A DNA stretch of 64,000 bases from Distichodus sexfasciatus (lineage: Eukaryota; Chordata; Actinopteri; Characiformes; Distichodontidae): the NCBI GenBank assembly GCA_032718565.1, contig JAVGVS010000021.1, positions 2,617,384-2,681,383 on the forward strand, in the 5' to 3' direction. A model generated the notes under the pieces. The model was not told where the DNA came from. It saw nothing but the letters and a program-made list of their open reading frames with translations, and ran no database searches. The translations under genes were made by a program, and so were the position numbers. The number at the start of each line of letters is the position of its first letter. The stretch's first letter is position 1. Positions 47,011 to 59,062 of the stretch are shown in pieces.

Positions 47011-50000
47011 GAAAAAAATGGTGCCTATTTTTCACAGGTGGAAAAATAATGTTTAAATAATGTGAAAAATAACACTATATCTACTGGGCTTTGAAACTGA
47101 ACACAGCACAACGAATCCTCAAGACCATCAAGGCATCCTGAAACAAAACATACTGCTCAGTGAGCAAAAAGACAACTCAAGCAATTTCTTTAGGAAATGT
47201 GAGCCAAACTACCTGTTGACAGATGCATTGCAAACTACAGAGTCTCATTGCAAAATACAGATGACTATAATGGCATGATTCCTGCTAAAGGTGGTGCACC
47301 AAAATATTAAGTTACAGGTGACATTTTTTTCCCATTCCATTTTCATTTGTTTTATTATGTAAAATATTCATTTGAATCAAAAAATATTAATCAAAGTGTT
47401 TTGTGGTAATCTTGAAATAAATAATGACGTATGCTATTCATTTTTTGTCTGTTTCTAGTTATTTCCAAGATGGTGGGCTCTTTTTGTGTGATCACACATC
47501 TACCACAAGTGTGTTAAGGTACCTGAAATGGCTTGTATTGAAAAAGCAAATTAGAAGAAAACAGGCAAGCTAGAATCCATTCCCCAGCTCTGTCTTTAGG
47601 CAAAGCCCTCCATCATCCTGTCTCCCAATCAAAGTGCGTGATTAAGGCCAATCAGAGCCATCAAGAGGTGAGGAGAGCAAGTGAGTAGCTGTTTCTCCAC
47701 CATGCGTTATCCCGACGCCATCACTGGCCTATTTCTTTATACCCCCAATATTACACTCAGCCGTCTTTGCTTCTGTTGTACAAGGGCTCCAGCTGCAACT
47801 CCCCGCGTTGTCTAATTTAGTCTGCTTTAAGGGTAGAGCTCAATCATTGTTAAAGGGTTGAGGCTGTAAACAGGAAAAACAGCCTGCCTATTTGAATCAT
47901 GTGTGCGTGCATGTGTTTCAACGAGTGACAGCCAGTACAGATATAAGAGCAATAAAAACCCACTTCTAGTTGCCACAGCAATCATTATTTTATATTTACA
48001 GTCCAGATCCAAGATCAGGAACAAAGAGAAAGAGAGGAAGCATAAGAAGAAATGTAAGACAAAAACAGTGAATTCATATTTGAAGAAATCCTCAAGATTC
48101 CTTTTCACCAAACATAGAGACCAGTCTTCAACCTGGAATGGCAACAAATAATGGTTTAGCACTATTCCAGATCAATATAGGGATTCACATTTTTTATCCA
48201 TCCCTGTGATATCTAAGAAATAACCAATTATTCAGTGTCACTGCACCTGTTTTTGGGCTTGTGGTCACAGCAACTGTGGTGTTGACACAAAGAAAATGCA
48301 GCTAAAAGGGAGATTAAACATTTAAAATGTTTAGGAGAAGGCAGGAATTTAAATCATGTGTGATGAGAATTGATAAAAAGCTTTGGAAAATGTTCATAGT
48401 TTTAAAAAACAACTGCATAATAATCAGATATTAAAGAATGTTATCCTTAACATTGCTAAACATTACATTTTTGTAGTTTCATATTATGGCCTCTTTTCTA
48501 GGACCTCTTTCTATGATCTTGTTCTCTTTCAACAGAAATCTAAGATATCATCTCTACCTGGCCCACATCACATAATGTCTCAGGTTAAAAGGGCAGTCCT
48601 CTGAGATGAAGAGCAAAGCCCCCTGGTGACGGGTCAGCAGGAGTGCAGGATCACTGACAATGTGACATAAAGGGCATGAATCCAGAGTATTTCTGTCACT
48701 ACCCACCATGTTTAAGCCTTCAAGTCTCCTTCTTTGCCTCTATCCTTCTCAAGCCAATATGCTTCTTTTCCCCCCCTCAGTTACTTCGTATGGTCTTTTA
48801 TGTTCCTTTTGTGCTTGTATAGTCCAGCAGGATCATGGTGACTTAATGGACTTCCATAGTTAAAGTCTCAAACTGTCAACTGTGTGATTGTGCCGACTTC
48901 ATGCTTAAAAGCACAGCAGAATGTGTATATAACGAGGTCTGTTGTCATGAGAAAAAGGCTGGCTTACAAGTAAATCAAGAATTACTTAACCTTTGACAGT
49001 TGTTTGACACATAAAAAAGTGTGAAATTAGCCCTTACTGAATTACTTAATTAAGCATCTAAAGTCGGCTGAACGTGTTTATAAGTGAACTGAACCATGTC
49101 AAATAAAACACGTGTAGTAATGATTACTTGAAAATCACATATTTTTTTCTTTTTTTTTATTGACAGCTCTTCTCAAAATGGCCCCAGAGGAATGACACTT
49201 TAACATGAGATATTTCACAGCAATTTCACAGCATTTTTAATATCTCTATATCAGCTAAGTGAAGAACAAAATAGCTTTTGGCACTATTGATATTATTTGA
49301 CTCATATCTGGGCAAAGCAATATTTACACTAAAGATTTGATGCTGCTTGGATTTACCAGAGAAGACTTGAATCGAATAAAAGGCTAAGCAATAGAAAAGC
49401 TCACTGTTAAATGGGAATGCCTTTATGTATGTCAGTAAGTGCTGGTCAGACCCCTGAAGGATGCTAACCTTATTTTATTCACGTTAATTCAGTCTAAAAC
49501 CTTGCGCTAAGACATCTGACAAAAAAAGATCATTTGACAGTTGAGAGAAATTAAAAGAGTACACAGTGATGAAGAAAAAGATATATGTGTCCCAAAAGTA
49601 AAAAGTAAAGAATAAAACATCCATCCATGCTGTCTATCATGTACACACTTGCGCCTGAGCAGATACACATTTTAAGGAGTATCTTTCTCTTCAAATTCTG
49701 AACGTGCCCATACGCTCCTTAAAATGCTGATTAAAATCAAGGGCATATTCAGGACTCATCTCTTTTCTGTGTTTAAGGATGAAATTTGTCATCTTCAGTA
49801 TAATGCCATGGTTGCCTGTCTGTCTGGACTAACTAAAATTGAAGAAATGATTCTTAGTTTGAAACAGTCAAGTTGATGTGCTGTCGACCTTTTAAAGCAG
49901 TATATGGGGTTTAGTTTAGCTCTAAAAAAACCCCTGCAGTTATCTGACTCTTGTTAGAAAATAAATCCACATAACTAAATAATACAGAGACATCCATACT

Positions 50001-50627
50001 TTTTCTATATCTCTGCTATGCACACAGTTCACTTCACATGGTAGCTTATGTACCAGAGCTTGTACAGACAGATATAACCTAGGCATGGCAGCATTTTGCC
50101 CACAAATGGTGTTCAAAAGCTTGTTTGAATTTCAACCACACAATAAAGTGGAGTCGGAGGGCTGCTGGCTCAGCGGTGGTTTAATCCAGTGAGTATATGA
50201 AGTTTCTCTTCAGTCGTAATCCTTGTCTCTCTCTGCATGGCTGACCAGCACTGGATGTGACATGGATTGGCCCCTGTGTGAGCTGCTTTGTTGGATCACA
50301 CGCCCTGTGTCATTTTTGCAATCATTGCCTGCTTCTTCTTTTTAAAATATCTGTACTGTCTGTGGTAATGTAGACAGGCTAGTCCTCTGATGTTAGGGCT
50401 AATAGTTAGGGAATGAGAAGGAGGGGTAATGTTGACAGAATTAAATGCCAAAGTATGGCAAATGAATTCTCATAGACAGTAGCCATTTAAAGGAACAGAA
50501 TTCAGTTTAGCTCATTTCCCAGTCTGTTTGAAATTTTCAGGTATATATGGATATATACTGTATATTGAGTTTTATATATGAGTGAATAATATATGCATGT
50601 ACTATGCATATTTTTGTAAATTATTAT
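47011..50627. other. Spacer without a recognised gene; one candidate exon
   Basis: 47580-47830 is unrepetitive and less AT-rich and could be conserved non-coding DNA. A candidate exon at 48001-48151 is listed separately. 48600-48900 and 50140-50330 also look unique. No mobile element is recognised. Confidence 0.4.
48001..48151 (+). CDS. Candidate basic terminal exon, unknown protein
   Basis: TTTTATATTTACAG directly precedes 48001 and fits a splice acceptor. The following frame encodes about 49 residues to a TAA at 48149-48151. The first part is very basic (SRSKIRNKEKERKHKKKCK) and the rest polar, ending in STWNGNK. Basic tails of this kind occur at the ends of several secreted and nuclear proteins, but I do not recognise this one. 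The same region is also open on the minus strand. Without an upstream exon this remains a weak candidate. Confidence 0.2.
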
Positions 50628-50864
50628 TTTGTCATTGTGAACACAGCACAGCACAGCACATAGTGCACCACAATACAAGGTGACCTCTGCATTTGACCCA
50701 TCCGTGAAGGAGCAGTGGGCAACTGACACGGGGAGCGCCCAGGGAGCAGTGCTTGGACACGGTACCTTGGTCACTCAGTGGTAACTTGAACAATCCGGGA
50801 TTTGAACCGGTGACCTTCTGATTACGGTGCAAACTCACTAACCAATACACTACCAACTGCCCCA
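50628..50864 (-). mobile_element. tRNA-derived SINE, family A, copy 4
   Basis: Read on the minus strand, it starts GGGGCAGTTGGTAGTGTATTGG, with an A-box-like segment, then GGTTCAAATCCCGG (B box, about 50795-50808), GGTACCGTGTCCAAGCAC, AAATGCAGAGGTCACC and TTCACAATGACAAAATAAT. Both boxes are present, so this is the most complete family A copy. The frames at 50502 and 50632 are not genes. Confidence 0.85.
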
Positions 50865-52199
50865 GGCCAAGTCAGGTTGAAGATCTGCTTGTTTCTGATA
50901 CTAAAGGCTTAGTTTTGCTTATCTTATGTTGTCTTTACTGCAGTGTCAGGTACAATTAATGAAAAAGCGGGACACGCTGAATTTGACTTGGTTACAGTTT
51001 TGATATGAGCTCATTATATCCTGGATGTAACAATTAATGAGTGCAGAGTGCTGCCAAGTTTACTAATTTAATTCTGTTAGATAATTTAACCTCAGTATTT
51101 CACAGAGAACATTTGAAATGTAAAGTGCCAATGCTGGTGATATTTTTTCCATGAAAAGATGCAGGTTGGTCTACAGCCGGGATAACAACTGGTACCTATT
51201 CAGGGTAAATCGCTATGGAAAAGGTACTTTAGTAATCGTCAAAATCATCTCAATTATCTATTGTAGTGAGAAAGTTTAGCCAGCCACTGTAGCCAGTTCC
51301 TGAATTCAAAATTACAGAGCTACCCATCAGAACAAGAATTAATCATGTCTCTTTGAATGATATTCACATATTCAAAAGCATACCCCCTAAACCCCTTCTT
51401 GTGAAAGTGCCTGGGTAAGCAAGGCATTATTAGACACTTGGCCTTTTATCTTAAAATTTGCTGCGTCAAATCCCTTTTAACATCACTTACAATTCAATAT
51501 TGAAACAACTTTGCTAAATCTTTTGCAGTAACATAAGGGTTAGCACATCAGTGGGAATAGTATGCAACAATTGTAGAGGGCACTTCATGTAGGCATATGG
51601 GCAGTTTTCTAATTTTTACTGATCTAATTAGCATTTTAGCTAGTGCTTAAAATAATATGAAAACTGTAATACATTTGGTTTGAAAAATCTATTTGTCTAA
51701 AGTTAACTTTGTTTGTTTTGATTTTTCCCTTTTTTGGCACTCATTTGATATGACAATGATGTAATGGATTTACCTTCTAGCTAGCCACCCCAAAACCTTC
51801 GTAATCTCATTAATGATTGATTTACATGCCCAACCCTCAAGTCTGATGCTGTCATCATAAGCAGCTGGATTTATGAGAGCGCCGGTTCTTGGAGGTCAAA
51901 CGCTTAACTACCTCTGAATTTAGAGGAAGAATAAAATTTTGCCAAACTACTGAAAGCACAAATCCTTAAAAATAATAATAAATAAGGATATAGCATAGAA
52001 TTATTATTCTAATTTGCATACTTGTGAACATCAGCTTCACAATTTAAGTCTAAATGTGTAAAGCACAATGTGTAAAGATCAAGGACAGCATGATGAGTTT
52101 ATACATGAGTTCTAACACTCAATTTGTCTGAAACATGCAAATGAAAGTGAATACGGATGTTCAAACAAGGAGACCTAATGAGCGTTGGCACGTCCAATC
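50865..52199. other. No gene recognised
   Basis: AT-rich DNA with no recognisable coding or mobile sequence. Confidence 0.5.
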
Positions 52200-52682
52200 G
52201 CATAACTCCTAGTTCTGTATATAAGCAGTAAACTGGCCTTCTTCTCTTCCATTACAGCTGTTAGATTTCACCCGCCTCCTCCCCTCCACCACCTTCGGCT
52301 TCCCGTCTTGGTCCGGGGCAGGCTCCTTCGCCTTCCTGCCTGGTCTCCCAGCCAGATCTGCTGGCTTCAGAGACGAGGGAACCAACGACCAAGCGACGGG
52401 CTTCCTCCAAAACGTATCACATACACACTAAAGACAGCTTGTTTTTGCCTGAATGGTCTCCTTGGTTGAAATGCAAAAAAATATATATACACTAAGCCCA
52501 AAAAAGTCTCTCTTAGATCACCACACATCATTACCCCTGTCCAAACTTACTGAGGATACCTTGACCCTCCTACACTAGAACTTAGCACTTAATAACCACT
52601 GTTAGTTCTACCACGGTCCCAAGCTTGAAGGTTTTTATCAGCTGTAAGTTGCTTTGGATAAAAGCTTCTGTAATATAATGTA
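52200..52682 (+). mobile_element. L2-tailed element with TATA and GC-rich head
   Basis: The right end is the hallmark 3' tail of fish L2 LINEs: CAGCTGTAAGTTGCTTTGG then ATAAAAGCTTCTG (about 52640-52672), followed by AATGTAAA. The left part has TGTATATAAGCAG (52217-52229), then 30-40 bases later a sharply GC-rich 180-base block (52258-52440) with no clear protein. Either an L2 copy lost its middle and kept both ends, or a different GC-rich sequence was captured by an L2 tail. Only the tail is firm. Confidence 0.6.
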
Positions 52683-55403
52683 AAAGTCAGCCATATTACC
52701 CTTTTATACAGAGTACTCCTGTAGGAATAGAATATTATTATTATAATAATATTGTCTTATATTCAAAGCAGAACTCATACTTTCAATGCAGAACAGAGCA
52801 GATTTGTGCAGACATGATCAATAGGATGCTGATTACACAGTTTTTATATTATAACCGCATTAACACATTTTGTATCTTTAGGCCTATGTCTTTGTCAACT
52901 GGTCAGTGCAAAGTGTAAAAAAAAAAAAATCCGGAAAACCTTTACAGTCTTATTATGTGATATTTATAATAATATTCCAAGCATGTAGTCTACTCTGACC
53001 ACACTTTGCACTAAGTCAATGCCTGTGGAAGGCGATTGGTGTCTAGAGTTGTGGCAGTGAATGTTTCTCAGGGTCATGGGTTAGACACATGGAGAACATC
53101 CATTACAGGGTCAGCAGACAGATGGCAGTGATTTTTGAGAGCTGCGGCAGAAGGTCGACCCTCGGTTCAGCCTCTTTGTCGCAGGAGCCTTCCTCTCGCT
53201 GGGGAGAAGCGCAGCAAGTATTTATAACATGGCCCGTGGTTATCCCTCTACAGCATGGGGTTTTGGTACAGGGGCCTGACTGAGAGTTTTGCCTGAGACA
53301 GGCTTGAACCTGGAGGTCGCTATTGGAGAGGTAAACATATGTTTGTTGATTTAAAAAAAGGGAGGAGAGAACCTACTCAATGTGGTTTCAGGTCAGGCCC
53401 ATTGGATGAGGTGATGTGGGTATTTACAAGTGCTGTGATTTAAATACTAGAACTGAATGACTATCACAGTGGTTAAATATTTAAAATATTGGATATAGGA
53501 TGTTTGAAATGTTTACAAAGCTATATAACATTCCTGTAGTTAATAGTTCCTACAGTGAACAATATAACCCAACATAATATATCACAACATTGTACATTAC
53601 ATTTTGCATTCACAATTTAATTTCATTTTAAACTTGCATTATTGGGATAAATCTTAAATAATTATTCAAAACAAATATTAGAGACTGAAATAAAATACAT
53701 GTCAATGGAGGAAAGTGTTTTTGGTAATGGTACTCAAGATTGGCCGAGGAAGTCATTTAGTCAACTGTTCCTACTTCAGTCCTGAACTGTCCTGTAATCA
53801 ACAAAGCTGTTTTGACGGAAATGAATGAAATGCTGACTTTCATAATGGCAGAACTGATTTCCATCACAAAGGTTTGCAGAGAGTACTGAGAACATGCACC
53901 ATCATGCTGCCAGCTTCTACAGCTCTGCCAACAAGAATTGTGAAAGTGTTTACTGAGTGGAATGAACAGAAGGACTGAACAGATGGTGAGGTACTCTGTC
54001 ATTAGGATTGTCAGAAGATTTTCATCCTGAACCTGCATTTAATACAAGAAGTGCAATGCAAGTACTATATGGTAACTCTTTATAATGTACAACACTAAAT
54101 CTGACATTTATAACTCAAGGCTGACTCACCATTGTGTTCATTTTGGGGAAAAAATTAGTATTATGAGTCTGCAGTGTTGAGTGTTACGTCATTTTCATAA
54201 CATTGTTCTGCATGAATTCTTTAAAAACTATTACTGCTGAGCTCCTTTCCCTGCTTCTCTAACCATGGAACTATTTTTGCTGACTGATCATTCGTCCTCA
54301 TTTGTGGAACTGTCTTTTACACAAAAGATGATTAAGTTGTCCTTTTGAGAATGTGAATGTGTCCTTCCTAAAAAGACTAGTGCACAAAGTAATTACAATT
54401 TACCTTTTCTTTGTAACGAGACATTTAATTTATCACTGCTACTTTGTGAATGGAAGTAATGGGTGAGTAATACCCTTGCCTGCCGGTTTATTTCTGGTGA
54501 AACACATTCATTTACAAGCATGACCACATATGAGCCATCCAGTTAGCTTTGCTTAAGTGTCAACTTGATTAATCGAAAATTAGAAATGTTTTAAAAATAT
54601 ATATGCATATTTTGGGGCAGATTAAGCTATAATTAGTTAAAGCGTCAAGAAATTTACTTTCATGCAAAGCATTCTTCATTGAAACACTGTAAAATAAAAG
54701 GGGTCAATGGCCACACAACAAGAACTGAAAACTTATCTCTTTTCAGACAAGCACACATGCAGCACACCAACGTGAGCTAGGTTAATGAAACAAAAGGCAG
54801 GGACATGCCTTAAAAGAGAAACAACCTAAACCATATGCAACCAATAAGCTAACAGATTCAACCAAACAGATACTAAATGCTAAACTGATAGATTAACAGA
54901 ACTAGGCTAACTGGAGGTGGGAACTAATGAAATGAAACCAATGAAATAACAGATCAGGCTAAACAAAGGGCTAAATAAGCACAGGTGTAACATATAATCA
55001 ACTAACTAAAGGAAGGCTAACCAATCAGGACACAAGGGGCAGAACAAAGGCAACTGATTAACATACCAAAGAAGACAGCCTCAAGACATGATATGGTTGC
55101 CCTCCGGTGGGCAGCTGGAATTAAAATGCAGTGACGAGAAGAGTGTAGAAAAAGCAGACAATTCAAACTAAAGAGCAAATACATTGCGCAGAGTTTTCTG
55201 TGATTATTTTTATTGGCAGGACTAATTAAATTTGAGTATTACAGATGTGTTCAATTGAAATTTTGTTTTGTGAAGCTGAAATTTTTAACATTTTTCATCA
55301 TTATATAGAACCAAAGTAGTCAGACTATACTTTTAATGAATTATTTTGATTGTTAATTGATTCAATGTTGGTATACCTTTCTTTGTCTGGAAAAACAGAC
55401 ATG
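52683..55403. other. AT-rich DNA; possible LTR-like remnant
   Basis: 53040-53330 is a less AT-rich unique block with an open frame of unknown meaning. 54720-55150 has repeated CTAAC/CAGGTGTAAC-type wording and GGTTGCCCTCCGGTGGGC, similar in style to decayed LTR sequence of fish, but no ends were found. No gene is recognised. Confidence 0.35.
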
Positions 55404-55711
55404 CAGGGGCGGGACGGTGGTGCAGTGGTTAGCGCTGCCGCCTCACAGCGAGAAGGTCCCGGGTTTGAGCCCCGGGTTGGCCGTGGGGCACTTCTGTGTG
55501 GAGTTTGCATGCTCTCCCTGTGTTCATGTGTGTTTTCTCTGGGTGCTCTGGTTTCCTCCCACAGTCTAAAAGCATGCAATATAGGTCAATTGGCGACTCT
55601 AAATTGCCCCATAAGGTATGAATGTGTGTGTGTCATGCGGTGTGTTGTTCCACACCTTACGTCCATAGTTCCTGACTCATCCTGACCCAGGGAAGGGTGT
55701 AGCCTGAGGAG
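55404..55711 (+). mobile_element. tRNA-derived SINE, family B, copy 5
   Basis: This copy keeps the best head: GGGGCGGGACGGTGGTGCAGTG with an A box, GGTTAGCGCTGCCGCCTCACAGC, and the B box GGTTTGAGCCC at about 55463-55473. The body has TGTGTGGAGTTTGCATGCTC, TTTCCTCCCACAGTCTAA and GGCGACTCTAAATTGCCCC. The last part is diverged and the (TGAA)n tail is missing. Confidence 0.88.
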
Positions 55712-56739
55712 GATGTGATGTTAGCATCCCAAAACACCTCCAGAAGGGAAGTTTAAGGTGAAGCTATTATTCAGCAGCCTAAGGACTACACTGTCTAATT
55801 CCTGACTTGACAGAAAAAATCTCTCGACAGCACAACCACTGCTGTGGCATGCCACGCTGGATGAAATCTAAGAGAGCTGTGTGTTTATGGAAATAACTGC
55901 AGGTGGTAGTCAGCCAAGCATCATCCAGATAATTTGCAAAATGACAGACTTTTGAGTTTACCACGCAGACCTAATAACAGGCCTTGGCTCATTGCCATGA
56001 CAACATATCTGAAATCGATGAGTCTGACCTTATTTGGGGTTGGGAGGATGTGAGGAGGCGAGAGGTGTGAAATGAATTTGTGAAATACTGAAGAGAATGA
56101 GGAGGCTCTAGAAGAGTTCAAAAAACACTTTGCTGTTTGTGCTGTCTGGCTGTTATATTCAATCCAAAAAGGAAAAAAAAGAAGCAAGCAAACAAAAAAA
56201 AAACTTGATGTCTCTATTATTATACCATGCTCTAATGTGGCTTTGAGGCTTGCTTCCTCTAAAAATGTCATGGCTATTCCCATTCACCCAGAATGCAGTG
56301 TTCAAAAATATCCCATAAGTTCACACTGTCTGAGTCATATGAATGGATGCGCGCATATGGGCAGCCAGTGAGTTGAAATGCTTGTTCAATGAATCTTCAC
56401 ATCTGAATTTAAGCCCGGTTCATTCATGATAAGATGATTATAAAGAATAAGATAAGAATAGCTTAGAAAATGTTTTGCGCTTCCTTTTACATGTTTCTTG
56501 GGTGATCAGATCATGAGTGACCAAGGAAATCATTGCTTTTCCCACACTTGAGTGCTGAGCTTATTGATCTTACTGTGCCTGATTTTAAACATATTTTTAT
56601 AGCACTTTTAATCATTTTATTTCTTTTTTATCTTTATTTCTTTTCTTATTACTCGAAAAGGGGGAGAACAAAGCAGCCAAATTTTAAGATTGGAATTTTC
56701 AAGAACAATAGCCTCTCTTGGAGGGAGATTTGAATTTAC
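55712..56739. other. No gene recognised
   Basis: Spacer of mixed composition with no identifiable element. The frame at 55921-56283 (minus) has no recognised domain. Confidence 0.45.
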
Positions 56740-57713
56740 CCCACTGCATACACATTTCCGGCCCGGTGGCAACTTTCTCTACACATGTAGTTATAACATA
56801 GATCTAAGATCAACCTCTGATATTAAAGCCACATTCACCGTAGTAAAATGTTCTTTAACTCAGACTTATTACCATCGACCGGAAATCACTATGAGCTGAC
56901 CGTGTTAGTACATGAGAAAAGAGAGAAGGAAAATTAGGAGCTGACATGCAAATACTTGCGCGTCTGCGCGAGTGGGATAAAATTAAAGATCAAAGCACCA
57001 CAGAGATTTCTCTGTTTAACCAGCTGACTTAATCAGCGAAACAACAAGGATTATACAGTTAAACTAACAAGTACACTGAGAGTAATTTTATAAGTTTAAC
57101 TAAACACAACACTGCCCAGATGAAACAGTCTTACTACAAGATGAGAGAATTCGAAGAGAGCACAGGCCGAATGGCTCGCGGTGCCGAGTCGAACGATCAG
57201 GATTCAGGTGTGCTGGTGAGAGTCCAGCGGTGCTTGGAGTCCGATAAGAGGAGCCTTCTGATGTCCTGGAGGGAGCCGCACGAAGAGTGACTATCGGATC
57301 ACACGTTGCACGAGTCGAAGTCTGGACTGGAAACTTGGGGTGTTCCTTCCCGGGGAGTCTTGATGATTTTAGGAACGAAGAGAAATCCTGGAGGTCCGGC
57401 GGTCCACGAATCTCTAACATCAATCGCAGACTTGCAGTTGAGAACTTTGCTAGCTTAAAGTAATAAAACGCGTTTGAGTTGGTGGAGTGAGTCTCGTCAC
57501 ACGGGCCTGTGTGCCAGACAAAGACTTTGTTCTCCTAAAGATCGATCTGCAGATGTTTCTCTCGCTTTGACAGCGAAGTCTGAGAGCATTTTACAATGGC
57601 GTGCAGGCGTGTCCCTCCTCCCAGGATGTGGGAGGTCTGTGGGTTTAGGACCCTCCCCTTATGCTGTTGCAGTTGGGCGCCCCCTATATGTGTGGCATGG
57701 TACCTACAATATT
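56740..57713 (-). mobile_element. GC-rich LTR-like island, unassigned
   Basis: A CpG-containing block stands out from AT-rich flanks, most strongly at 57100-57700. Read on the minus strand it begins TGTAGGTACCATGCC at 57713 and goes through GGGGGCGCCC and a purine-rich GGGGAGGGTCC, which look like the U3 part of an LTR. It may end near 56760 at a GCCACCGGGCCGG segment. I found no second LTR, no internal genes, no convincing AATAAA and no target duplication. The 107-aa minus-strand frame (57100-57423) is serine-, arginine- and proline-rich without a known domain. A promoter island of an unseen gene is the main alternative. Confidence 0.3.
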
Positions 57714-58444
57714 ATTATTTTTCCCAGAGCAGTAGTTCTGAGATTTACTGGATAAACTTCTTTTTTCTCTGAAGATTTATTCTTCATGCACTGACATAAT
57801 TCTTAAAATAAACAGCGTTTATTATGTGGTTCACGTTAATCAAACTCTGAAACAGCAACAGATTGAAACTTGCTTGGACTGGGGAATACAAATTATCTTT
57901 AAAATGATAGGAGAGCGCATCAGTGACTTGTCAAACATCACTCAATGAGTACTCAATATGTCACCATGTTGCACAATATACATGCACAATGTTTTTGTTA
58001 TAACTTTGCATTCTAACTACATGCCAAATAGGCAGAAATATGACTGATATGAACATTGAAACCCTTGCCTCATAGCATAGGTCCTGTGGCAAAACTATAG
58101 GGGCTTTCAAGATTTCAAATAACAACTGAGTACACAAAGAACGAGTTCCTGTGGCGAAGTGTAATTTGTTTTACAAGACACCATGCGACTAGAGAGAGAA
58201 ATGAATTATGTGAAAAATGTATGACTCTAGGTCTCTTTAAATTAACTGCCAGAGTGTTAAATGCACTGCAGTTGAGTAAGAGAGAAAGATGTTATTAATT
58301 AAAATATTTGTAATTGAGATTTAAAGTAGACAAGAAAAGGAACCAAAAAAAATACATTTACAAATTTACAAAGAGTGTGTTTATATTAATATATCATAGT
58401 GTTCTAGTCAAAACTCTATTAATCAGCTCTGTCCATTGTCTTCC
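57714..58444. other. No gene recognised
   Basis: AT-rich spacer without identifiable content. Confidence 0.5.
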
Positions 58445-59062
58445 AGACCAAAGAGTGCTTCCCCTCCGACCCCGTGGCAATCAGAGTCCCTGCGAAGCAA
58501 CCGAAGAAAACTAACAGCAGCTGAAAGAAGATGGAGGAAAACACATTGTAACAGTGACCTCCTTTCTTATCGCTCTCTCATCCAAATTTGCCACTGATCT
58601 AACTTCTCCAAAATCTTCTTTCTACAGAACCAAGTTTGAAGAATCTGTATCTAAACCTTGCAAACTCTTTCCAACATCTCTTCCCTACTCAAACCTCCAT
58701 CTCTTCCTGTTTCTCCAGCTCTCACACCAGAGGACTTTGCCATGTTCTTCGAGGAGAAGATTGCTGCCATCAGGAGCACTTTCCCTCTGACTGACAAACT
58801 ACTGACCAGCTGACAACCTACTAGTGCTGGCCAACTTCGAGACTTCAGTCCAATATCCCATGAGGGCGTGTCTCAGATCCTTGCGGCCAGCAATCCCACC
58901 ACGTGTCTGTTCGACCCAATCCCTCAGGTATGTTGCAGTTTATTTCACAGGATCTTCTCCCACACATCACACACAATCAATGGTTCCTTAATAGCTGGTC
59001 ATGTTCCAACTGCCTTCAAGTCTGCTATTGTGTGCCAGATTTTTGAAAGCCTGCATACTTTG
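58445..59062 (+). pseudogene. L2-type LINE ORF2 fragment
   Basis: Pieced translations give landmarks of the region between endonuclease and RT in fish L2 elements: LRSNRRKLTAAERRWRKTH (near 58490-58545), SSFYRTKFEESVSKPCKLF, FAMFFEEKIAAIRSTFPLTD (near 58738-58797), ISHEGVSQILAASNPTTC (near 58855-58910) and INGSLIAGHVPTAFKSAIV. Frameshifts and a stop at about 58811 break it. The RT palm, GAPQG and YADD boxes are absent because the copy ends near 59062. Both ends are therefore truncated. Confidence 0.75.

Noticed and set aside
54720..55150. LTR-like remnant with CAGGTGTAAC and CCTCCGGTGGGC wording
   Set aside because: No TG/CA ends, duplication or second copy in the window could be found, so it is only mentioned as a possibility.
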